A stretch of DNA of 64,000 nt from Arion vulgaris (GCA_020796225.1 CM036755.1:63002652-63066651); one strand, 5' to 3'. Positions 21,270 to 32,345 are shown, counted from the first letter of the stretch. The notes: a model not told the origin generated them from the sequence alone. Translations and numbers: made by a program.

Positions 21270-21715
21270 CTCTAGGTGCCCCTACTTTTCTTGCCTCTCA
21301 GATTTCATTTCTCTCTAGATGGCCACCTACTTTTCTTGCCTCTCGGATTTCATTTCTCTCTAGATGCCACCTTCCTTTCTTGCCCCTCAGATTCCATTTC
21401 TCTCTAGGTTGCCACCTACCTTTCTTGCCTCTCAGATTCCATTTCTCTCTAGGTTGCCACCTACTTTTCTTGCCTCTCGGATTCCATGTATCTCTAGGTT
21501 GCCACCTACTTTTCTTGCCTCTCAGATTCCATTTCTCTCTAGATGGCCACCTACTTTTCTTGCCTCTCGATTTCATTTCTCTCTAGTGCCACCTTCTTTC
21601 TTGCCCTCAGATTCCATTTCTCTCTAGGTTGCCACCTACTTTTCTTGCCTCTCGGATTCCATGTATCTCTAGGTTGCCACCTACTTTTCTTGCCTCTCAG
21701 ATTCCATTTCAACAT
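21270..21715 (+). repeat. 45-bp minisatellite, about 10 copies
   Basis: Unit blocks are GCCACCTACTTTTCTTGCCT, CTCAGATTCCATTTCTCTC and TAGGTT. Because 45 is a multiple of three, several frames stay open with a 15-residue period (PPTFLASQIPFLSRL) on both strands. The flanks give no start context or splice evidence, so I treat it as non-coding. Confidence 0.93.
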
Positions 21716-22128
21716 AATTTTCTTAGTTATCAGCGAAATTGTTATCAATTGTATGTTATTTTGTTTATAAATAAATGGGGCTATTATCAACTACAAAAAG
21801 AATGATATGTCTAGATTCTGTACTATTCAACAAAAAAATAGTTTAATATGATTTAAGACCAAGTGCTGTAAAAACTGTATTAAAAAAACATTCAACTTTA
21901 CCATCAAGTTCTGATTTTCATAGACATTTAATGACATTGCCTGATGACACTTGATACTTCCAGTAGAAGGATGGAGGTTGAGACCATTCCTGCTGCCTTC
22001 GTTGGCTCTCCCGGGACTCCATTTACCGGCCCATTGTTGTTTCTTACTCTCAGTCTATGTATCAGAAGATCCCGAAAGGCGGGTATGGGTCAGTTTAATT
22101 TATAGTGGCTTCTAACCTCCAGAGACTC
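21716..22128 (+). other. Unassigned sequence
   Basis: No convincing gene. Part of 21960-22130 may belong to the RNase H LINE fragment that follows, but no motif is readable. Confidence 0.4.
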
Positions 22129-22129
22129 A

Positions 22130-22340
22130 AGTAGATCTTCTGTCCTGGACATGCAAGTGTTTGCAGCAACGAGAGAACAGACAGGCTAGCATCGATTGTT
22201 GTTTAGTTTAGGATAGATAAGGGTGATGTTCTTCAGTCTCTTGGAGACCTATTGTTGTATGAGGACACTAAACTTGACTTTGAATCAATCCAGCGATTTC
22301 AAGAGTTTGGAATTACATATTGTACAAGTAGAACTTGGGG
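22130..22340 (+). mobile_element. LINE RNase H domain fragment
   Basis: Reads FCPGHASVCSNERTDRLAS, a degraded form of the PGHAGVRGNERAD-LA signature at the end of the RNase H domain of some LINEs. The following stretch matches 10735-10990 in reverse. Confidence 0.72.
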
Positions 22341-22368
22341 GACAGAGAGAGAGAGAGAAGTGTGCTTA

Positions 22369-22712
22369 ACCAAATAGTAAGAGCTTCCGAAAAACAAAGA
22401 GACAATCACAGGATTCGAACAACCTACCCTCATTTCTTACGCGCCATCGCCTAGCCTAGCAATACGAGCATCCTTACGAACACAACCAGCGAGCCATTCT
22501 TTTTAAAAAATGGCTCACTGAGGAGTGTCTTTCTCAAATGCTTCGCTATAACTAGACACAGAATAATCAGGTAAGGTTCGATCGAACAGTGTTTGCACAA
22601 ACACATGCTATAAGCTTATTGTGCTTGAATATATTTGAAACGAAACAATATCACGGAAGTGGGTGGTTCGAGTCCTGTGTTTGTCTATTTGTTTTTCGGA
22701 AGCTCTTAATAC
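22369..22712. repeat. Foldback: 43-bp inverted repeat around a palindromic centre
   Basis: AAGAGCTTCCGAAAAACAAA followed by GACAATCACAGGATTCGAAC (about 22380-22421) recurs as its reverse complement at about 22669-22711 with a few mismatches. Near the middle is a short palindrome, GAGCCATT...AATGGCTC (about 22492-22517). The arm ends carry GGATTCGAAC, like a tRNA B box, so two inverted SINE heads are an alternative. Confidence 0.72.
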
Positions 22713-23039
22713 TTGTACACTGTTTATTTGTTGATCATATTCTTTGCTTTCGTTGCTTCCTCTGGGGTTCTTGCAAAGAAACTTCTTGCTTTCATCTTAA
22801 CCAAATAGCCACAGGAACCATAAGTATGCATACCCTTCTACATCTGTTTAGGGAACTCAGCACCTGTGGGTCTGCCCGGAACGCTGTGATATCAATTCAG
22901 TAACCAATAACCAAATTGTGTGACTTGGATGTGTGTAACAGGAATGTTTGCAAAAACAATTTTTGATTGCAGCATCAACGGTTGCGATAAGTCATCTTAT
23001 TTGAATATTATGATAAATGTTTTGTTATTTATGTTGATG
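22713..23039 (+). other. Unassigned sequence
   Basis: No gene, RNA or known element recognised. Confidence 0.5.
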
Positions 23040-23169
23040 AAAGATATCTCTTGGTATTATATTATCTAATTATATTATCATGATTTGTTATTATGTTATG
23101 TAATATTGCTGGAATCCGGTTTTTGTGTGTTTTTTGTATTTATTTGCCCACTCTTTGTGTAGTCAGGGT

Positions 23170-23335
23170 GCCAATTGATTGATTGATTGATTGGCAGGAC
23201 CGTCATCATTGCACTTTGGTGAGTAACAATGTGTGCTCTGATATCTTTCTTACACAGGAAGATCTCAGCGGCAGTGCACAAACTCTGTAGCACCGGCGAG
23301 AGTCCCAGTGCAATTTGAAGATGGTGAAGATGGGT
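23170..23335 (-). mobile_element. SINE family F, 3-prime part
   Basis: Minus strand ends in ATCAATCAATCAATCAATTG at about 23175. The + strand shows CCGTCATCATTGCACTTTGG and CTTTCTTACACAGGAAGATC as in the full copy at 15.4 kb. Confidence 0.8.
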
Positions 23336-23455
23336 GCCTAATATGACACCTGATTTTTGCGCGAAGGCTAGAATTTCTAATCGCGGCCCCTTGCAATTCA
23401 GGCGAGACATACTCTGACTTCTGAGGTTCTTGTAATTTAGACCCACTAGTAAAGG

Positions 23456-23745
23456 ATCAGAGAGAACAAGACAGATTCCAGTAGACCAAGAGGTTAAAAA
23501 GGTGCTGGCGCTGGATAGGATACACTTTGAGGGAAAACCTGAGGGAATATAACAAGAAGGGTCTTTACCTGGAACCCGCAGGGAAAGCGAAAGAAGGGAG
23601 GCCGAGAAATACATGGAGATGAGATTTGGAGGCAGAGATCAACAATATAAAGAAGAACTGGAGGGAGCTTCAGGAGATAGCTAGAGATATGAATACTTGG
23701 CATGAGTTGGTTGAGGGCCTATGCCCCAATCCAGGTTAAAAAGGG
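23456..23745 (+). mobile_element. LINE 3-prime end (type G)
   Basis: Reads WRWIGYTLRENLREYNKKGL, GRPRNTWRWDLEAEI (variant RRDLEAE), then WRELQEIARDMNTWHELVEG and LCPNPG. The same tail occurs on the minus strand at 36.07-36.44, 50.65-50.88 and 53.04-53.54 kb. Confidence 0.82.
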
Positions 23746-24124
23746 AGAGAGAATAAAAGATCAGAAAACCAGTAGTCCAACTGCATGTAATGAGTAACAG
23801 CAAAAAATTTTGTTTGATCCCAAATTTACAATAAATTTAAGATAAGATATGAAAGATAGGATAAGGTAGGAAAGATATAAAATAATTTACTGCCAGAATA
23901 TGTTACTACGTTGGCGTGCTATCATGATCTGCAATTGCTATATTTTAACAGATGATACCAAAATGTTGCTATGTATTACTGTCAAGATCTGTTATTCTGT
24001 TTTATATTATCCAGATATGTCATAGTATGTGTTATGTTGTCACTATGTTCTGTACTGCTTCCAGGATCTGTTCATTATGTTGGTCTGTTATCAAGATCTG
24101 GCTTTGCTATATATTGTTATCAGT

Positions 24125-24240
24125 ATCACCCGAGTGGTTACCAGGGCCCAAATTTGGGGTGTGAAGAATAGAACCACTGTTACCTGCCACGCATGTCGTA
24201 AGAGGCGACTAAGGAGGTTTGGCTGAAATCGGATGCACCA
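24125..24240 (+). mobile_element. SINE family D, 5-prime part
   Basis: CACCCGAGTGGTTACCAGGG through GAGGTTTGGCTGAAATCGG, then joined to a family G element in the opposite orientation. Confidence 0.75.
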
Positions 24241-24530
24241 GGCCGTAAGGCTCATAACATGATGCACCGACCTCTCACAATGAAGAATGAGATAACAGAT
24301 TCTATGGTCGCCAATCTGCCTCTGAGATTTAGCCACGCAGTAAGAATGTCAGACCACACCGGCCGCCTTTACTTTCCCAGAGCATGTCTGGTACCCAGTT
24401 GAGGCTGAGTCGACCTGAGAGCCGCGCGGTTGGGAAAATTCCACGCACACTGCGCGAGTTGAACCCGGACCATCAGCCTTGAGAAGCGAGTTCACTAACA
24501 ACTACGCTACCACGGCTCTCTCAACCCAAT
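24241..24530 (-). mobile_element. tRNA-derived SINE family G
   Basis: Minus strand opens at about 24525 with GAGAGCCGTGGTAGCGTAGT (A-box-like) and GGTCCGGGTTCAACTCG (B-box-like). The body includes CTCCGAGGCAG-type sequence shared with 45.40-45.58 kb (AGGCCGTAAGG, GCCAATCTGCCTC, ATTTAGCCACGCAG). Confidence 0.78.
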
Positions 24531-24534
24531 AGTA

Positions 24535-24730
24535 CCTATTTCAAACTCCACAGCAGGCAGTTTGGAAGCAAAATTGCCCTGTGAATTTTTTTGAACTGTA
24601 AAAATAGACCTCGCGTTCAGAAAGCAATGGGAAATTACTGAACATATAAGTGGTGCCTAGAAAATTAATGACTCGTTTGCTGTTGTTGATGGCTACGTCC
24701 TTTTAAGGATATGCCATGATTTTCATTCAT
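24535..24730 (+). mobile_element. SINE family B, head truncated
   Basis: Contains GCAGGCAGTTTGGAAGC, GTTCAGAAAGCAATGGG, ATAAGTGGTGCCTAGAAAAT and CGTTTGCTGTTGTTGATGG, as in 32.1 and 47.6 kb. Confidence 0.82.
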
Positions 24731-24883
24731 CATGGTATTTTATATGTTCTTGTCAAGCTATGTTGCTATATTATGTCAAATATCAGGATCTGCTATTATT
24801 ATGTATTCTCAGAATCTGTCATTATGTTATGTATCTCAGAATCTGTCGTTATATTGATAACATGTTATAACAGAATGTACTAT

Positions 24884-25204
24884 TTAACTCTTTCCACGCC
24901 CATTTATTTCCTCAATTTTTAAGCAGTTAATTCAAGGAAGTAAAAAAAAAAATTTTACACAAAAATTACGATCCCAACTACTTGTCAATAAATAAACATA
25001 TATATCTTATTATATACTAAATTGAAGAAAACTGGGCAACCCAATAGAATAACAAGGTTAAAAAGTAGTAAAAGTAAAATAGTAGAAGTAAAACTAGAAA
25101 GACTTCTTATAAGGAAGTAACTCTATGGCGCAGTGTGCGGCTTAAAGCGTGCAACAGACTTCCGCCATGGCGCAGTGTGCGGCTTAAAGCGTGGAAAGAG
25201 TTAA
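24884..25204. mobile_element. piggyBac-like MITE with TTAA target duplication
   Basis: TTAA (24884-24887) and TTAA (25201-25204) flank a 313-bp AT-rich element whose ends are the perfect 12-bp inverted repeat CTCTTTCCACGC / GCGTGGAAAGAG. The right end carries a direct duplication of ATGGCGCAGTGTGCGGCTTA (from 25125 and 25167). No transposase. TTAA duplication is the hallmark of the piggyBac superfamily; the assignment is by that alone. Confidence 0.85.
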
Positions 25205-25745
25205 TCATGTACCATCTGTGAAAGGGGGTGATGCACGTAATGTACAGAAGCTTCTAGAATTTCTTTACTAAATTTATTTCTATGGAAAAACTGTTTAAGC
25301 ATTGAACTATCGCAAGAGATTCTTTGGTTTTTTTTTGTTAATGTTAAAATGAATACTTTTGTTATTTAATACAAGGTTAATAATCTTCTGAGTTATGTAC
25401 TGTATATTAGTAATATGTAACACAGATTTTCATTCTTTGTAATAATAGTATTGTGCACCTTTCACATTTTAGAGTAGTTTTCCATTTCTAATTGTACTGC
25501 ATCGCTTCCTGAATTTTTTTGGTTTCACTTTTGTATATAAAATTATTAAAATAAGTACATTTATATATAGAGAGAGATTTGTCTGTTATTTTGTAAATAT
25601 GTTGAGGCAAGTGATGCATATGCGACAACTACCAGCAGAATCAGGGCAGTGCCGTGTTATGATACAGAGAGCGACGCATCAGGCGCCACCGTAAGGGGGA
25701 CGGCATAAGTAGTGAAATCAAAATCGCAATTGGTTATTTTTTTAA
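25205..25745 (+). other. AT-rich unassigned sequence
   Basis: No gene or repeat recognised. A short (AG)n at 25569 and a GC-richer patch at 25620-25710 leading into the RNase H fragment. Confidence 0.5.
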
Positions 25746-26200
25746 ATAAAACATTTACGGGGCGGCATTTAGAAGACTTGCATCATACTGAGAAAATATA
25801 CCGCACAGTCCTGCGCAGCGTGACTATGGAGGTCATGGCGGTGACAAAATCTCTGGAGTGGCTACAGATGCAAACATTCACTCATGAATACATGCTCAGC
25901 AACTCTATGAGCATGATACAGATGATCAAGACCAGTTATGTGCGAAGGCAGTGGAAGCAATTAATACAAAATGGGACAATTCAGACACTGACCTTCATCT
26001 TTGTCATAGGTCATTCTGGGGTGAAGGACAGCGAGAAAGCGGATGCACTAGCGAGCAATGCTACAATCAAGAATGGGTCTTCTATGGACAAAAAAGCAAC
26101 ATCATCAACGCTCTAGAAAACATCGCTCTGAAGTTGTCATACCAAAGGTGCAAAAAGCTGAAAACCACAAGAAACCCATAGATACATCAATCAACACATA
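25746..26200 (+). mobile_element. LINE RNase H domain fragment
   Basis: The frame reads SVTMEVMAVTKSLEWLQ, then a C-terminal block TLTFIFVIGHSGVKDSEKAD and ALASNAT. GH-GV---E-AD-LA is the conserved end of an RNase H domain (with its catalytic Asp). No RT motif is attached, so it is a broken LINE piece. Confidence 0.82.
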
Positions 26201-26359
26201 ATGGCATTGTTAGCCTAAACACATGTTGGGAGGACATAATTATGGGCATGTCATGAAGATAATCACAAATAACAATGTGTATAGGTTCAACACAAGAGGC
26301 AGGCTGATTGTATTAATGATTCTGTCTATCATTTGGTCTGATCACACGTTTTAATGAGT

Positions 26360-26890
26360 CTATATAGACTTAAATCCTCAATTAGCCTACCTTATCGTGG
26401 TTGAGGTTTGTGTCCTTAGGATCCTTCAGGCTATGCGGAGTCAACTCTGGCGAGTCACAACGAACAGACTAGGTAAGACCAAGCTGGGAGCAGGATGGGG
26501 CCTCATGGTGACAGTAGAACCACCGGATGGTAAATGCTCTGGCTGCACCAACCATCCCAGCTATGGATAAATAGCCTTTCCTCTCTCTTGAGAGACATCC
26601 TTCTTGTCTTGTCTTCTACTTATGACACTTTCGCTTAGCATAAGGATTAAACTACAAGTGTCAGGAGCACACCTGCAAAAGCCTGGGTTGTTAGCGTCGG
26701 CAAGAAGGCTGATCAGCCATCTAATGTAAGGCTTACTCAGACAAAACCTCGAAGACTAGATTCATTCAGCAGGACTGCAACTGTCTAGAGAACAACCTCA
26801 AAAAAGATGTCCTCAGAAACGGAATGTGTCAGTCATTATTGGCGGGGAGGAATCGACACATACGAACAACTCAAATGGCCATGCAAATGG
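26360..26890 (+). mobile_element. Possible LINE leader (5-prime UTR-like)
   Basis: CTACCTTATCGTGGTTGAGG, GGATCCTTCAGG and GATGGGGCCTCATGGTGACA resemble non-coding leaders seen in front of LINE ORFs. This is recognition by texture only; no ORF follows. Confidence 0.35.
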
Positions 26891-26944
26891 CCATATAGAC
26901 TTAAATTATTTTGTAGCTTTTCGTAACCTTTAGTAATTTTTATT

Positions 26945-27330
26945 CATCATCATCATCAGGTGCCATGCCAGCTGGTATAGGTCATCATTATCTTCCGTGC
27001 CACGAAGTCAGGCTATCAATTTTGTCTCCTCTGTCTTCCTCTGTCCCATCTACCCTTGATTTTACCGGATGTCACAATGTGTTCTAAACCTCCCCTCCTC
27101 ATCACATGCCCGAAAATGATGACTGCCTCTTTCTTAAATTGATGATAAGCTTTCTCTGTGTCTTGATCTCATTCAACACCTCAACATTAATAATTTTAGC
27201 AGTCCATGGGATTCTCATCACTCTTCTGTAAAACCACATTTCTGTGGTCCTCTGAGATTTTTCGATCTGTGTGTTCATTGTCCATGATTCGCATCCGTAT
27301 GTCAGTATTGGTTCCATGTAGCACTGAATA
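26945..27330 (-). mobile_element. LINE 3-prime end (type F, RTE-like)
   Basis: Minus strand: MEPILTYGCESWTMNTQIEK, MWFYRRVMRIPWTAKI, NVEVLNEIKTQRKLI, then FSGMR and a basic stretch, ending in a (GAT)n tail at 26944-26957. Same type as 11.04-11.46 kb. Confidence 0.84.
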
Positions 27331-27598
27331 ACTCACATTAATGGAATAAAATTATGACAGGATGTAGTTGTTAGTAACTTTACTAATTAGTAACCGTAAT
27401 AATTTCATTCCGGTTACTAAAAGTGACTACAAGAAGTAATAAACTCAGTGCCGTAAACACCCGCATGCCCAAGACAGTAAATTCCCTTAAGCCTCTATAG
27501 GTTGGAAGTCTTTATAAGGCGATGTACAAAAATTAACAAATCTGAGGTGGTCAGACCGGATCAGATCAGATCTGGAGAAAATCGTTTGGGTGGCTGCG
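27331..27598 (+). other. Unassigned sequence
   Basis: No gene or known element recognised. Confidence 0.45.
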
Positions 27599-27599
27599 G

Positions 27600-28075
27600 T
27601 AAAACTGAGTAAATAGACGATTGAACAAAGACAGGTATAGGCAGTATTACATAAGTAGTGAAAAATTAATGATAAAATATGAAAATAAACAACACTCAAC
27701 GTTTTGGTGCTAGACCTTTATCAAGAACAAATATGTACACAAAACTTAATTAACTTATCTTATGTAACCTGCCACTGACCCATTCCGATTGACCAGCCAA
27801 CTGGAAACTTAAGTCTTACTATTTCCTGTCCATTCTATCATTCATGAGATACCGACCCAGAGACAAGTACTTTTGGAGCAGGTTTGTATGCCAGTATCTT
27901 GTGCTTTACATTAGTTAGTATTACGGTTTAGTTAATTAAGTTTTTGTGTACATATTTGTTCTTGACAAAGGTATGGCATCGAAACGTTGAGTGTTGTTTA
28001 TTTCATATTTTATAATTAATTTGTCACTGCTTATGTAATACTGCCTATACCTGTCTTTGTTCAAAAGCCTTTATA
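27600..28075. mobile_element. Inverted pair of Penelope-like 3-prime tails
   Basis: About 130 bp at 27600-27760 recur as the reverse complement at 27925-28072: AACAAAGACAGGTATAGGCA and its mirror, ACACTCAACGTTTTGG and GAAACGTTGAGTGTTG, CTTGACAAAGGTATGGC-type cores, and AATTAAGTTTTTGTGTACAT. The spacer is about 170 bp. The core (TTGA-AAAGG...GAAACGTTG) resembles the tails at 1.1, 28.7, 53.8 and 55.8 kb. Confidence 0.75.
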
Positions 28076-28139
28076 AGACAACATTCACTCCTAACACAAC
28101 CTACTATTTTGGAGTGCAACAATGGTAAACTATAAATTT

Positions 28140-28640
28140 CCATATAGCGGGAGACTGCAGTAAAACTATGGAAAATGAGTATGCTCAGGAAGATTGAAAC
28201 AGGATGGGCTAGGAGACATTGGATAGAATCACTGGAGAGGTCTAAGCTGACAAAGATCAGTTTTATTTTTGTGCCAGGGCATGCAGGTGTAAGGGGAATG
28301 AACGTGCGGATATGCTTGCAGGTAGGCTGCTGTCCAAAGCGGACGAGCAATGGACCAGGCTGATATTATAAATTCCTTAAAGGAGAGAGGGCTTGTACAT
28401 GATTCACGTAATAGCGGTGAATCCACAACACTAACCAGACTGCAAGAACTCAAAGTTAAGTGTGGTGTAGCTCGACAAGAACGCTATGCTGGCAGACAAA
28501 GAAGAATTGTAAACCAACAAAGAATCGGTGTCGTTAGTGCCACACGCTGATGGACATACTGAGGGAGAGATCGGAGCACTTATGGACTAATTTGTTTGAC
28601 GTGCAGTGATGGTGATCCGACGACTAAACTAAACTAAACT
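28140..28640 (+). mobile_element. LINE RNase H domain and C-terminus
   Basis: Reads WARRHWIESLERSKLTKISF, IFVPGHAGVRG, then (one-base shift) NERADMLAGRLLSKADEQWT, then NSLKERGLVHDSRNSGEST and LKVKCGVARQERYAGRQRR. It ends with a (CTAAA)n tail at 28619-28640. A clear RNase H end with a conserved E-AD; frame broken once near 28300. Confidence 0.85.
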
Positions 28641-28990
28641 ATGGAAAATGGCGAAACACGTAATAACAAAGTACTGTAGTTTTACAAAATACAAAAACAA
28701 GGACAATACACAGCAATGTTTCGACCAAAAGGCCTTTATCAAGCAAACGATACAAAAGGTGCGAATTTCAAAGCACACTACATATAGACCACGACAGAGA
28801 TATATTCCAACGGGCATAAAATGAAATTGTGTGACTAAAAATGAATAACGAAATAAATGCAGAAAAACTAGAAGTAGAAAAAAAGAGAAACAATAAAAAA
28901 TCAAGTAAATATATAACTTTTATGCTAAATGTATATAAGTTATATATTTATGATTTATACTACATACTTTGTTATTACGTGTTTTGCCAT
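28637..28990 (-). mobile_element. Penelope-like 3-prime end with inverted terminal copy
   Basis: Minus strand carries CTTGATAAAGGCCTTTTGG, TCGAAACATTGCTG and TTTTGTAAAACTACAGTAC, the family 3-prime end. Its extreme end, AACACGTAATAACAAAGTA (28645-28664), recurs inverted at 28966-28984 (TACTTTGTTATTACGTGTT), so the unit of about 350 bp is bounded by inverted repeats. Confidence 0.75.
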
Positions 28991-29054
28991 AAACTATAAA
29001 TGAAATATCTCAAGACAGACAAGATGCAATTTTATGTTACATTTTTTAAGTTCA

Positions 29055-32000
29055 ATTGATAAGACCATCATCATTGCTCTTCGGTGAGTAACCATGTGTG
29101 CTCAATCTCTCTTACACATCAAGATAGGAACATCATCATTGTACTTCGGTGAGTAACCATGTGTGCTTCAATCTCTTTCTTACACAGGAAGATAGGAACA
29201 TCACCATTGCTCTTGGTGAGTAACCATGTGTGCTCCAATCTCTTTCTTACACAGGAAGATAGGAACATCACCATTGCTCTTCGGTGAGTAACCATGTGTG
29301 CTTCAATCTCTTTCTTACACAGGAAGATAGGAACATCACCATTGCTCTTTGGTGAGTAACCATGTGTGCTCCAATCTCTTTCTTACACTGGAAGATAGGA
29401 ACATCACCATTGTACTTCGGTGAGTAACCATGTGTGCTCCAATCTCTTTCTTACACATCAAGATAGGAACATCACCATTGCTCTTTGGTGAGTAACCATG
29501 TGTGCTCCAATCTCTTTCTTACACTGGAAGATAGGAACATCACCATTGCTCTTTGGTGAGTAACCATGTGTGCTCCAATCTCTTTCTTACACTGGAAGAT
29601 AGGAACATCACCATTGCTCTTTGGTGAGTAACCATGTGTGCTCCAATCTCTTTCTTACACTGGAAGATAGGAACATCACCATTGTACTTCGGTGAGTAAC
29701 CATGTGTGCTCAATCTCTTTCTTACACTGGAAGATAGGAACATCATCATTGTACTTCGGTGAGTAACCATGTGTGCTCCAATCTCTTTCTTACACATCAA
29801 GATAGGAACATCACCATTGCTCTTTGGTGAGTAACCATGTGTGCTCCAATCTCTTTCTTACACTGGAAGATAGGAACATCACCATTGTACTTCGGTGAGT
29901 AACCATGTGTGCTCCAATCTCTTTCTTACACATCAAGATAGGAACATCACCATTGCTCTTTGGTGAGTAACCATGTGTGCTCCAATCTCTTTCTTACACT
30001 GGAAGATAGGAACATCACCATTGCTCTTTGGTGAGTAACCATGTGTGCTCCAATCTCTTTCTTACACTGGAAGATAGGAACATCACCATTGTACTTGGTG
30101 AGTAACCATGTGTGCTCAATCTCTTTCTTACACTGGAAGATAGAACATCATCATTGTACTTCGGTGAGTAACCATGTGTGCTTCAATCTCTTTCTTACAC
30201 AGGAAGATAGGAACATCACCATTGCTCTTTGGTGAGTAACCATGTGTGCTCCAATCTCTTTCTTACACTGGAAGATAGGAACATCACCATTGTACTTCGG
30301 TGAGTAACCATGTGTGCTCCAATCTCTTTCTTACACATCAAAATAGGAACATCACCATTGCTCTTGGTGAGTAACCATGTGTGCTCCAATCTCTTTCTTA
30401 CACATCAAAATAGGAACATCACCATTGCTCTTCGGTGAGTAACCATGTGTGCTCCAATCTCTTTCTTACACAGGAAGATAGGAACATCATCATTGCTCTT
30501 TGGTGAGTAACCATGTGTGCTCCAATCTCTTTCTTACACATCAAGATTTCAGCTATAGTGCACAAACACCATTGCTCTTCGGTGAGTAACCATGTGTGCT
30601 CCAATCTCTTTCTTACACATCAAGATTTCAGCTATAGTGTACAAACACCATTGCTCTTCGGTGAGTAACCATGTGTGCTCCAATCTCTTTCTTACACATC
30701 AAGATAGGAACATCATCATTGTACTTCGGTGAGTAACCATGTGTGCTCCAATCTCTTTCTTACACATCAAGATTTCAGCCATAGTGCACAAACACCATTG
30801 CTCTTCGGTGAGTAACCATGTGTGCTCCAATCTCTTTCTTACACATCAAGATTTCAGCTATAGTGCACAAACACCATTGCTCTTCGGTGAGTAACCATGT
30901 TGCTCAATCTCTTTCTTACACATCAAGATTTCAGCTATAGTGCACAAACACCATTGCTCTTCGGTGAGTAACCATGTGTGCTCCAATCTCTTTCTTACAC
31001 ATCAAGATTTCAGCTATAGTGCACAAACATCATTGCTCTTCGGTGAGTAACCATGTGTGCTCCAATCTCTTTATTACACATCAAGATTTCAGCTATAGTG
31101 CACAAACATCATTGCTCTTCGGTGTGCTCCAATCTCTTTCTTACACATCAAGATTTCAGCTATAGTGCACAAACACCATTGCTCTTCGGTGAGTAACCAT
31201 GTGTGCTCCAATCTCTTTCTTACACATCAAGATTTCAGCTATAGTACACAAACACCATTGCTCTTCGGTGAGTAACCATGTGTGCTCCAATCTCTTTCTT
31301 ACACATCAAGATTTCAGCTATAGTGTACAAACACCATTGCTCTTCAGTGAGTAACCATGTGTGCTCCAATCTCTTTCTTACACATCAAGATTTCAGCTAC
31401 AGTGCACAAACACCATTGCTCTTCGGTGAGTAACCATGTGTGCTCCAATCTCTTTCTTACACATCAAGATAGGAACATCATCATTGTACTTCGGTGAGTA
31501 ACCATGTGTGCTCCAATCTCTTTCTTACACATCAAGATTTCAGCTATAGTACACAAACACCATTGCACTTCGGTTAGTAACCATGTGTGCCCCAATCTCT
31601 TTCTTACACATCAAGATTTCAGCTACAGTGCACAGACACCATTGCTCTTCGGTGAGTAACCATGTGTGCTCCAATCTCTTTCTTACACATCAAGATTTCA
31701 GCTATAGTGCACAGACACCATTGCTCTTCGGTGAGTAACCATGTGTGCTCCAATCTCTTTCTTACACATCAAGATTTCAGCTATAGTGCACAGACACCAT
31801 TGCGCATGTGAGGGTCCCCGGTGTAATTTAGAAGATAGGAGAAATATTATGGAGGGATTTTATATTTTAGATATTTCTAATAAATTTCTCCCAGGCAACG
31901 GCCTTCCAACCTGCTCTTCTTGATTTTGAGCTGTAAAGGGATCTTTTGCGTGCTCAATTTGAACATAGGACCTGCATTTTATCATCCGTCTCTGCTAGGA

Positions 32001-32060
32001 CTAGAAACTCAATCTCACCTACACTGAGATCATGGATCTCTGGGAAAATATCCAGATTAC
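29055..32060 (-). mobile_element. SINE family F whose interior has expanded into a satellite
   Basis: The 3-prime part of the SINE (TTGATAAGACCATCATCATT) begins at about 29055 and the rest (CATGTGAGGGTCCCCGGTGT to GAGATCATGGATCTCTGGG) follows at 31805-32050. Between them a segment present once in other copies is repeated tens of times. Confidence 0.88.
29065..31800 (+). repeat. SINE-derived satellite with 68-bp and 79-bp unit types
   Basis: Each unit includes GGTGAGTAACCATGTGTGCT and CCAATCTCTTTCTTACAC. The first 1.5 kb uses mainly a 68-bp unit ending AAGATAGGAACATCAC; the rest mainly a 79-bp unit ending AAGATTTCAGCTATAGTGC and ACAAACAC. About 38-40 units in all. The 79-bp form is the one that matches the parental SINE. 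Confidence 0.93.
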
Positions 32061-32097
32061 ATCAGATAAGCACACTGATTGCAACAATCGTAATTAG

Positions 32098-32345
32098 TGC
32101 GTGTGGGCGTCTGTAGCTTAAGTGATAGGAAACTCGATCACAAACCATGTGTACTTGGTTCAAATTCCGCACTGGGCAATTTGGAAGCAAATTCGTTCCT
32201 GGGCTTTTACAAAAGTAAAAATAGACATCATTTTTCAGAAAGCAATGACAAAATATTGAACGTATAAGTGGTGCCTAGAAAATCAACGACTCGTTTACTG
32301 TGGTTGATGGCTAAGTCCTGTAAATTATATGCCACTATTTTCATT
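32098..32345 (+). mobile_element. tRNA-derived SINE family B, full length
   Basis: Starts GTGTGGGCGTCTGTAGCTTA (A-box region), has TTGGTTCAAATTCCGC (B-box-like), then the body TTTGGAAGCAAATTCG, TTCAGAAAGCAATGAC, AACGACTCGTTTACTGTGG and ends TATTTTCATTT. Confidence 0.86.

Larger units (their letters stand above)
23040..24120 (+). repeat. Degenerate TCAAGATCTGTTATTATGT-type repeat interrupted by retroelements
   Basis: Loose repetition of CAAGATCTG, TTATGTTATGT and GCTATAT at 23040-23105, 23905-24120 and again 24715-24875, separated by SINE and LINE pieces. It looks like one old minisatellite split by insertions. Confidence 0.6.

Noticed and set aside
21089..21790. Frames encoding a 15-residue repeat (PPTFLASQIPFLSRL) on both strands
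   Set aside because: A 45-bp minisatellite gives open frames in several phases on both strands. No splice or start evidence, and one unit has a frame-breaking deletion.
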